DNA of 64,000 bases from Cladopsammia gracilis (Eukaryota > Cnidaria > Anthozoa > Scleractinia > Dendrophylliidae), in assembly GCA_022457155.1 (NCBI GenBank), contig JAJGOT010000207.1, positions 1,311,630-1,375,629 on the forward strand, given 5' to 3'. Below, one piece after another: positions 54,377-64,000 of this stretch. The position numbers and the translations under genes were made by a program. Below the pieces are notes generated by a model that worked only from the letters and a program-made list of their open reading frames with translations, was not told the origin of the DNA and did no database searches. Each line of letters opens with the position of its first letter. Position 1 is the stretch's first letter.

Positions 54377-57300
54377 ATGTCTGTTTTAGTGAATACCTTC
54401 TCGAAACATTCTAAAGACGTAACATCATGTAGTTTTTCACCAAACAGCAAAATCTTAGCCTCCAGTTCTGGCGACAAAAGCGTGCGAATTTGGAACGTTG
54501 AAGATGGAACCGAGCTCTCGATTTCACCTTTGCTCGGGCACTCGTACGGGGTAAATTCTTGCCGATTTTCACCTTTTGGGACTTTACTTGCTACTGCCTC
54601 GACAGACGGCAACGTTCACCTCTGGGATGTGAACACAGGCTCTGTAGTTGCGGTTTTACAAGGACACAAGAGCGGCGTTAGAGTTTGTCGTTTCTCCCCG
54701 AACTCTCGCTTTCTCGTGACCGGCTCTGCGGATGAATCGTTTTGTATTTGGGATGTCTCGTCGAAAAAACTCGTCAGATGTATGGAGAAACTGGAAAGTA
54801 GCGTAATGACTTGTTGTTTCACACCTGATAGCTTGCATATAGTAACCGGGACAAGCATGGGGGATTTGAGTGTATGGGAAGCACAGAGTGGGAAAATGAT
54901 GAAGTTTTATGCAGAGGGACATGATCTTGGAGTAGCAGACTGCTGTTTTTCTCCGACATTTGGATCTGCGAGTAAGTACCGTTCAATTTGTTTTATTATG
55001 TTTTATTTTGTTTCTTGTGCTTATTAATTAAAGTTCATTCAAGTAATATTAGTTAAGATATAAAACTTTTAAGGTTTGTTTTGTTGTTTGTTTTTGTAGA
55101 AATATATCTGAAGATTTAAGCTTAAGATTGTTTTTTTTTTATAAAATTTTCTAGAAGCTACAGCTGTAAGCTGTAACTAATCACCTCAAGCTTTAGTCTT
55201 GATTTAATTTAAACTTAACATATATTTTATTCCATAACTGATCGGCAAGGAAAAAGCTTTGGCTCACTGTCATCACTGGGGATGGTATTAATTTCATTCA
55301 ATAAAAATTTTATGAAGACGTTTATTGTTACGTGTACCTTATTATTCGTCACGTTCAATTTCAAATTTCAGGTGAACGATCTAAGCTTAGATATAAAAAC
55401 GTAAACTGATTTTTCTTAAGAATATTCTTTACAAGTAATGTGTTTCTATCAAGATAAGACAGACAAGTTGCTAGGACTGAAGTTTTTGGATACTGGTTTT
55501 ATTTTAATAAGCTGTATTTTGGGGAAATCCATTACATGTACAATGTACTTCAACAGACATTTGCAAGTCTTTGTGAAAACATACAGCATTTTCAATGTAG
55601 TCGCAGGAAATAAACTGTGCGCTCTATGAACTGTCATTTATCGAAGTGAAAAACATCACTAGATACATGTCTGTCGTGCCAGAACGCAGAACGGTTCTGA
55701 AGAGAAAAAATAAATTACAAAGTTCCCCCAAAACGAATAATACAATATGTGAGCTATGAAATAATGTTGCCAAAGAAAATGAAAGTGACACAAACATACC
55801 TAATTGATTAATTCTTCAAAAAATATAAATGAAATCGTTGACGGCAAAGAAACCTCTACTGACCACATGTAAATAAAAAAACTGAAACTTATAGTAAAAT
55901 GTGTGACAAATATATACATAGAAATTAGCATGTGTGAGGAATATAAATAAATGCCTGCAAACACGCTAACATTCAATTTTAAATAATATCGTTGTATTGG
56001 TTCAAGCAAGGTTCCTCTCAGTAGCAGGTGCAATTCTTGATAAAGAACCCAATGTTGGGCAGATGACATAAAGGTTTCAAGTTTAAATTTTGAGGCACAA
56101 TACACAATGGCAAATATAGTAATTTTAAAAAAGGCCATGTTGTTTTGATCTTTGCAACAGAGTTATTCAATTTTGCTGATATTATGCCCCAACAAGATAG
56201 CGATGAGTTTTTCACCTGACAGACTGAAGCAATGACTCATTATCATAATAAAGAGTTATCTTTTTAGCCAGAAGGCAAAATGCATAATATTGTGTATTTC
56301 TTATGGATTCCCCATTTTCTTGTGAAGATGAAAATCAAAATCTGTGTCGAAAGTACCATTCTTTAACAATAATTATTTTATAACACCTTTAGGGGTATTT
56401 TCTCATGATGTGACATCGTCACTATTAAAGGGCATAATTATAACCCTTACTTTTTTATCACAAATGAAGGGGTGAGTGGAATAAAGCCCTAAGTGAATTC
56501 TGATCAACTGCTAGATTCTCCTTATAGTCTGTCTTGTATATGCACATGTAACAAAGGGAGAATTTGGCTATAGATCAGATCAGATCCCAAGCTGAAATAA
56601 GGCCCTGATCTGAAACCAAATTCTCCCTTTGTTACATGAGCACATACAAGACAAACTGGAAGGAGAATCTAACAGTTGATCAGAAGTCACTTAGGGCTTT
56701 ATTCCACTCACCCCTTTCATATATTGATTCAACATTAAGTGAATAATTGAGTGGTGGAATATTTCTTGATTTGAATGTTGCATCTGTGAGTTATACAGGT
56801 TTATATCTGCAGATATATTACATGTATATGCTAATAAATGTGATGTCAAACCAGTATTCATTTATAAAACTAAAACATGCTGGTAGAGATAAATCACATT
56901 TTATAAACATTCATTGTGGTATTTATAAGTAATTTTACCAAAATTAATATTGTGACTAAATTAGACAATAGAGAAGGATGTACTGTAAATTACTGGGTTG
57001 ACATCACATTCATTAGCATATTGGACCTCTGTTCAGGGCTAAAAAAACACTAAAATTTAAGCTTGCCCCTTGGGCAAGCAATTCTTAAGTTTTACTTGCC
57101 CATACAAGTTTTTATAAATTGTTACTTAAGCTTAGGTCACAGGCGCAGGGCACAAAATTAACTCTTTTCTCAAGGAGACATTTGGCTCCCAAATACATGT
57201 ATTCCAAAGTGGTCACAAGTCCAAAATGTTAGTAGCCATTAAAAACTGAAAACAAAAAATATTGACATAAACAAATGAGAGCAGAAGCGACGAAGCAACG

Positions 57301-60300
57301 CGTAAAAATTCTAAGCCCACCATATGCACTGTTAGCAAATGGGACATTTGAACACACTATATACAAAGTAGCCTCTGAAATATCCAAGATGGCGGATGTT
57401 GACGTTTCACTTTGTAGAGTTTGTGACGGTTTTCAGGGTTCGAAATTTATTTCTATGTCCAGTTGCCCCTGGGGCAACCACAAGACTTGGTTTGGTTGCC
57501 CATAGAATATTTTGGTTGTCCAAGCTCTTGCTCCATTTCAAGCCAAGAAACTAATACAGTAGCCAAATAGTGAGTTTTATTAATTTTCACAAGAAAATGA
57601 AATAAAAATACAGTTTATCTTTCTAAAACTGTCTGCAATAACTACACAAAACATAGCGTTTTCTTTTGCGTGAAATTCCAGCCAGGGTCGTCCAGTTTTC
57701 CACAACTCTTGAAACGTACGAAACCTTTTTATTGAGCTTTCTTGCGCCTCGGCTTATTCTGCTGTAGATTTTGAGACACCCGTAGCATTGCTTTGATCAT
57801 TATCTTTCTTTGTGGCTGCCGAATTGTTGTTATCGCCACCATCCTTCACTTTCTCGCCGCTGAAGTAGCGGAAGAGGCTCATACAATGTATTAAGTAAAC
57901 ATAACTAACAAAGAATCACTTAAAAAGCTTTTAAAGGAGCCAGGCAAACAACAAATTGCCATCGCACTTCAGGGAACAAACATGGCGGCACCACAAAGCA
58001 GATCTCACCAGTGCATGCCATCATGGCCTACGTTTACAGATACCAACCACTGTTTAAAGCACAACAGACGCATTGAGATTAAACAAAGAGTTGGGGAGAG
58101 AAAAGCCTTCCAACAGCATGTGATATTCAAGTATTTCTTCCACATTTGTTTTACTTTCGACTAACTTTTAGGTATCTTTTAACTCTTCAAAGACAACAAG
58201 CTGTAGTTATATTTATTCAACTTTATTAATAAGGACTAGTGCCATGACAGATTGGGTTGCCCAAGGGGCAACCACTCAGCACAAGTTGGTTGCCCCATCA
58301 TAGTTTTGGTTGTCCGGGACAACCGGACAACCGTTAATTTCGAACCCTGGTTTTGCTACAAACCTCGTCATTCAAACCAATTTACCCACCTTCAAGCTTT
58401 ATTTAATTGCACAATACGTAAAGGTAGGATGAAGGAAAGGGTTCTGGTCGCCAATGTGGTGACTAACTTTCGAATCTTGGTCGCCAGCACAGAAAACTTA
58501 GGCACATTGGTGACTGTATCAGGCGCAATTTCGTGCCCTGCTGGCAGCTTGTTTGTATTTTCCTTGCCCATTGGTCACGTGGGGAAAGTTTCTTGCCTAG
58601 CACAGAAATCTACTTGTCCTGGAAGACTGGAGGGCACTTTTTTCAAGTTCTGCTACTAAGTGAATGCAACATTCAAATCATAAAAATAATATTCTACTAC
58701 TGATTCTATTATTCACTTGATGTAGAATCAATATTTGTAATATAAAATTAAGGGTTGTAGGCACTTTAATAACAAACAATTGGCTTTTATTGAGAAAATA
58801 TGCATGTGTCCTACAGGTATAGCTCATGGTTAGATCTTCACCTGACCTTTCTGTTATGCAAGAAAGATCTCTCCACTTCCCCCCCCCCAAAAAAAAAATA
58901 ATAAATAATAATAAAATTTTCTTATTTCCACCTTCACCTTCAGCTACATGTAGCTGCAATTTTTAGCTAGGAAGAACCATAATTAATTTTTGTTATTTTA
59001 AGAAAGTAGATACAATCATATGCTTAACACTTTTGTTAGTAATAATGTAACTAAATTTCAATATTATCTTAACTAAATTTCAATATTATAATGTAGAAAG
59101 TGTCTATTAAGAAAATAATATTTCATTCTGATTAATCTATGATAAAATAACTCATTCTTCTCTTTCCTTCGTCAGTGTAAACTGACATACACTGTAATAA
59201 CTAACAAAATATAAGGTGTGTTTTAATTCTTCCTACAGTATTGACTTTGGAGTCTCCATTTATGACTCAAGTTGTGTTTCCTCATGATGGCCTTGAACCA
59301 AACTGTAAGCTTGTGTAATTTCTTTCAGTGACTAAAATCTCTTCAAAATTGTTATTTAGTAGAATTAAACTTCCAACTAATCACTAAAGTTAATGCTTTT
59401 CTGTTGATAAACTGAATTTTAAATTTAAAGTTAGAATTATATAAGGTTGTAAATTTATTTTTTAAAACTGATATCATAAACACTGGTTAGACTAGTACGT
59501 CTGTCATAGTACAGCTGTAAGCATGTTTATAGGTGCGTTAAGAACTTTCTTACTGTTATTGTTATGGCAACTTACATGTACATGTAAGAAGAGTTGTCAC
59601 ATTTTACCTTTTAATCCCAAAGATCAATATGCAAATTCTCCTTTCTTGTTCCCATACATTTGTTACATAAAATGTATAGAAGTAGCGCTTATAGTGGGGA
59701 GAAGTTGTCACAGTGGATTTCAGCTTACTTTGGCCACGCCGGTTGCCAAATTTATTGGGAAATTTGGAACTACGTTGCGAAGTTGTTAATTACATTCGTC
59801 AGTTCGCCAACCAAATTGTGAACTTCTAAACGAAGATGGCAACTTTGGTGTAAAAAACAAAGGTTGTAAACTCCTAAGTTGTTCTTTTGCTATTTGCAAA
59901 GGCAAAACAATTTTTACCTTTGGGTGTTTTTTTTAGAGATTTTTTTGTGGACTTCTACATGTACAGTAATACAAATCTATACACTGGCAGGGTTGGGAAT
60001 ATTTTCGTGGTGAGATCATGTACTGTAAGAAGCATGCTGAGGCCCTGCCAGGGTAAATTCCGACAGGCGACATGACCCAAAAAGTAGCAACAGCACCTAA
60101 AATTAAATCGCGACAAAAGGCAAATGTTCATTCAATTTCCGACAGCAACGTGAAACCATGAAACACCGACACGAGACATTTTAAAATTCAGACAAGCGAC
60201 ACTGAACCCCTCCCCCCCTGGCAGGGCCTCCATGCTGCCATTTCATTTGTGGTTTTGAAGTCAACCAACATATACAGCTGTATAGTAGATACATATTCTT

Positions 60301-63300
60301 TTATGTTCACTTTAAATATCTTTCAATCTTTGCTTGTGCTGTTTTTAGTTTCAGTGAAAAAAATGGAGCGATATTGCAACTTCTGATAGTAAAATAGTTT
60401 AACATAAACAAAGATCTTGCTTGTCAATTTCCTTTTGTCCTTTGGTCTGATTTTCGAAATAAATATTTTAAAAAAGTGACACGTACTGTAAATGAAAAAA
60501 ATTTCGAAAACAGCATCACAGCAACTTTTGAGCTTACCAACTTCTTCATGCCAAGATTATTAATGTGTATGTTTATTTTGTGTATGTGTATGTTTATTTA
60601 TTTAGTAGCTGTTTTTAAATCACTTTATGTTTGGTAAATATGACTGTAATTAGTACAACCCGCCTAGATTAGCTATGCTATAAGCGGGTTTGTAGATATT
60701 TAAAGTTTATTTCTTTACATTTAGATCAATTAATTAATGTAACAGTGCTGAAAACCAATAAACCAATAGTTCAATAGTTCATTATGAACTTCAAAATAAA
60801 GTTCACAATTTTGTTGGCGAAGTGATGAATGTAACTGGAAACTTAGCAATGTACATGTAGTTCCAAATTTCCCAATAAACTTGGCTACTGGCATGGCCAA
60901 AGTGAGCTGAAATCCACTGTAAAATATCAAGAGAATTTATCTTGGGAGATCATGCCCTTAATTCTCGTGACCTCTGTGACTGATTAAGCATTGATATTAC
61001 AAGGAGAAATTTGATGCTGATCATTATTCGGGTTTAACCCTTTCACTCCCAGAGTTATTATGGAGACATGTTAGTTCTAACTTTTGAGTCTGTCAATGAA
61101 CTGACCATTTTTTAAAAGTTATTTTTACAAAATGAAATTTGGGATTTTTCTTAAATTTTGATTTTTGGCACTCTTGAGTTAAAGGGTTAAGCTGTACATG
61201 TATTGGATTATACAAGTAAAATGTTTCCTTGATTGACATTTTTTGTAGGAGACCTTTGTTCTCAAGGACGTATATTATTATTGTGTTAATGAATTAATAT
61301 TGATTATTTATTAATTAATATTAACTATTTATGTTGTTGCAGATCCTATGTATCAAGACACAAGTGGCAGTGCACCACATTTTGTACTTGCTACTGGTGG
61401 AAATGATAACCTTGTAAAGCTTTGGGACATCTTCACAGCCTCAGGTATGAATACTATAATGTACATGCACATGTGTGAAAAACAAGTCAGGGATGTAGAT
61501 AATAGCCAGTACAGTAACAGTCCATTTCCCAGCTGTCACACACATGTAGTTATGCGCTGGCTATTTTAATTATGTTCTTTTAACCCTGTAAATTTGTATC
61601 ATGGATATTTATTAAAATTGCTAGTTTTGTTTGCTTAATAACATTGCTTTAAATTACAGTGGTTTTTAATTGAACATCAAAAGTAATTTTAGCTTTGTAT
61701 TTCAATGCTTTGTGATTGGCTAAAATTTCTCATGCTTCTTTCTCAACCACCATAAAAAAGCAAAACCAATTGTAACTTGCCCACACAGGTTTTTCTGTGC
61801 TTGGCACTCTGAGCTTACGTTTATTTGCTCTGTGTTCTGATTGATTCATTAGATTGTCTGCATTGGTTGTGATTGGCCGGAGAAGTTACTTTGGTTTACA
61901 AAACTCAAGTGAAAATGCTCTATAAAATGATTATGACAACTACATTATTTTGTGCTTAAAATTCACCAAATTGTACACACATTGTAACTCCAAACCCCAA
62001 GGGTTTTGTGCCTTTGGCACTCCAAAGAGTCTGACAAGACATGGCAGTCTTGAAAATGTCATTGAAGCTGTCTTCTCAAGTGCTTCATGTAGCTGCATCC
62101 CTAAGTACTGATCACTTCAGATGTTTTTTCTATTGTATAAAAATAATTCTTTGATACTTTGAAACTTATGAAAAGTTCTGATAACTTTCATCTCTGATTC
62201 AGCTTTTTCAGAAGAGTGCCAAATCCGCAAGCGATGTTCATTAAGTGGCCACCAAGGGCCTGTTTACGGAGTTGCGATGTCGCCAAATGGCAAAATACTG
62301 GCTTCAGGGTGAGCACTCATGGTGGAAGAGGAGCAAAACTCTTTTTCTTCTTTTTTATGTGAATTGTCTTGACAATGTCAAAAAGCCAACAAATTGAACA
62401 TAATTTTGTAAGATAATAATGAATCAATTTTTTTTATGTGGTCTGGCAGTAACATCCATACTGTAGCTATTCAATGTCAGTTAAAAAACACTGATTAAGG
62501 ATTGGAACAAACTTCTTTGAACCAAATGGTCACATGTGTTTCTCAATAGTTTTCATTTAAATTTTTTGTAGTCATTGCAAGAATTGTAATTTAATCAAGT
62601 TTTCAATGATTTAATATTTTAGGTCTGGAGACAAGTTAATAATCCTCTGGGATCCAGTAAGTACTGTGTATGTACTTACAGTGCGACTACTCGAACCAGG
62701 CCACTTGCAAGAAAATTGACCAATTACAATGTAAATCTAAAGGTCTGTAAATTACTTAATTGAAGATCTTTTGTCTGGAAGTTTCAATGTTATTGATCTT
62801 TTTACGAAAAAGTTTGCCATCCTATGTTCTCGATTTTCCTTGTAATTGGTCAGTTTTCTTCCAAGTGGTCCTGTTGGAGTACTTGCACTGTAACAGTGTA
62901 CAGAAACAGTGAGTGGATGGGAAAAATAAAAGTGGTTTCTGAGATCCTTGTTCAAAAAGGAAAAAAAAAACCTGGAATAGTTTCTGTGTCTTGTCATTTA
63001 ATTTGTTCAACTTTGTCATCGTTAAAAAATGTCACATCATTCTATGCTGATATATGGAGTGCCAACTGGACCAGGACCTTTCCCCCGTCATCCCATTGAC
63101 CTGTATAATAATTCATGAACCCTTTTCTGGCATGTCAGGGTCTTTAGGTGGTTGATCATGAGTGGATGGCAGAGAGTTGCATCACCAATTTGGATAAGAT
63201 AATGTTGATATCATTGCAGGCTTTTAAATTTAGTTAATCAAAAGCTGAAGTAACCCTGTAAAATCTAGTTGATAGTGGAATATCAAAATGCTAATTAAAA

Positions 63301-63945
63301 TTATATTTGTTTCACAGTTAGCTGAAGTGTCATTACTGTCCCTGGAGGGACATACAAGGTTTGGAAAATAATTGAATGCAGCCAAATTTAAGGGTTGAAC
63401 TTTACAAAAGGAAGGATACGTTCTCCGGTTTATATTTTTTTAAGTTTTAAATTCTTGAGTAATGAGTGATTTATTCTCAAAACCACTGTAAGAGATATCC
63501 TGAGACTCCAAATTTAAAACATTTCGTCCTGCAGGTCCACACCCTTTGTCAGGCTAAAAATGTTACTTTGGAGCAAGTGAGTGAGAACTGGGGCTAATTG
63601 GCCTGATTTTAAAGAGCTCATAGGGCTTCTTGTTTGCTTTATTTTGCAGGGCTATCCCTATCAAACAAGTAGGGAAGTAGAGAAACTTGCTGGGCAAAAT
63701 TGGTTTCTGACGTTGTCAATGTTTTGTTTTTCAAATACATAATAACCAGGGAAAATCCCCAGACCCCCAGCCTCCCTCTGCAGCCCCCAACCTCCCAACC
63801 CTCATCAACAGCCTTAATTTTGGTTAATTGTTGATCTTCACCAGGTATATTACATGCTGCAGTTTTTCTTTGGATGGTAACTGGCTGGCCACAGGATCAA
63901 ACGACAGGACAGTCAAGCTGTGGAAAATCTGTCTCACTGGAAGTG
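54377..63945 (+). CDS. WDSUB1: WDSUB1-like WD40 repeat protein (5' part)
   Basis: WDSUB1 proteins in animals combine WD40 repeats with a SAM and a U-box domain (E3 ligase type). Only the WD40 part lies here. Exons: 54377-54971, possible 59239-59304, 61343-61444, 62203-62308, 62623-62656, 63318-63358 and 63845-63945; the gene continues past the edge. Phases agree at every junction. The repeats show typical ends: KSVRIWNVED, GNVHLWDVNT, ESFCIWDVSS, GDLSVWEAQS, NLVKLWDIF, KLIILWDP and RTVKLWKI. The assignment comes from the order and spacing of these blades and the EGHDLGVADCCFS segment. The SAM and U-box cannot be confirmed in this window. Confidence 0.72.
56464..56720. repeat. Foldback element, arms >100 bp
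   Basis: The arms start ATGAAGGGGTGAGTGGAATA and end with the complement. The centre contains repeated CAGATCAGATC. It is in the first WDSUB1 intron. Confidence 0.75.
57434..58349. mobile_element. Non-autonomous transposon with CAGGGTTCGAAATT ends
   Basis: The ends CAGGGTTCGAAATT / AATTTCGAACCCTG are inverted, flanked by GTTTT on both sides. Just inside lie palindromes GTTGCCCCTGGGGCAAC (57462-57478) and GTTGCCCAAGGGGCAAC (58256-58272). A related palindrome GCTTGCCCCTTGGGCAAGC lies outside it at 57061-57079. Confidence 0.65.
59697..60926. repeat. Inverted repeat pair with a LINE tail between
   Basis: Arms of about 135 bp (59697-59833 and 60786-60926) share GTGGATTTCAGCT, TTTGGCCA, AAATTTGG and GTTCACAATTT or their complements. 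They could be the TIRs of a decayed DNA element. The LINE 3' end at 60555-60737 lies between them. Confidence 0.55.
60555..60737 (+). mobile_element. LINE 3' UTR tail (same family as 12747-13390)
   Basis: Nearly identical to 13206-13385, including the AACCCGC...GCGGGTT hairpin and the ATTAATTAAT end. Only the 3' end was integrated, as in abortive LINE retrotransposition. Confidence 0.75.
61036..61190. repeat. Dispersed repeat with AACCCTTTCACTC ends
   Basis: Second copy of the family at 9905-10085. This copy has both ends: TTTAACCCTTTCACTC and the inverted GAGTTAAAGGGTTAA, so it behaves as a MITE. Confidence 0.6.
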
Positions 63946-64000
63946 GTTAGTTTTTTTGAAGCTCAATCTTATAGATCTACCAAGTGCGAACAGGGTCTCA

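Overview
The window is animal nuclear DNA, AT-rich, with short exons and long introns full of small inverted-repeat elements. The repeat types, the two host genes and the Polinton gene set fit a cnidarian, most likely an anthozoan such as a stony coral. The organism is an inference from gene families and repeats.

Host genes. At 25-1069 (+) two exons of an unrecognised coiled-coil protein run in from the left edge. At 5823-15950 (-) lies a complete 13-exon pyruvate dehydrogenase kinase gene: all splice phases agree and the exons sum to 383 codons plus a stop. At 54377-63945 (+) begins a WDSUB1-like WD40 gene that continues past the right edge. Its introns and those of the kinase hold LINE tails, MITEs, foldbacks and a 32-bp minisatellite.

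Mobile nest (about 17.5-53.6 kb). Four layers can be read from target-site duplications. (1) A LINE 3' end was split by (2) a Mutator-like (MULE) transposon at 17691-53387, with 9-bp duplications CGCATGAAG and minisatellite-like terminal inverted repeats. (3a) The left MULE terminus was split by a 6.9-kb element at 17807-24706 that carries an integrase-core transposase and a HECT ubiquitin ligase. (3b) The last coding exon of the MULE transposase was split by (4) an 18,475-bp Polinton/Maverick (adintovirus-like) at 26561-45035, with 6-bp duplications GCGTCG and 435-bp terminal repeats that match wherever compared. With the Polinton set aside, the MULE exons sum to exactly 1,188 codons.

The Polinton looks full length. 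It has protein-primed DNA polymerase B, chromodomain integrase, Ulp1/adenain-type protease, packaging ATPase, major capsid and penton proteins, a phospholipase A2-like virion protein, small basic virion proteins, a tail-fibre-like protein, a membrane-hairpin protein, a VLTF3-like late transcription factor and several unknowns. Replication genes lie at the right, the integrase at the left and the virion block on the minus strand in the middle. About a dozen genes begin in a common context close to TAAAATG, and three divergent gene pairs share short inverted-repeat promoters. Together with the VLTF3-like gene this suggests a dedicated late-expression system, which is the most interesting candidate in the window.
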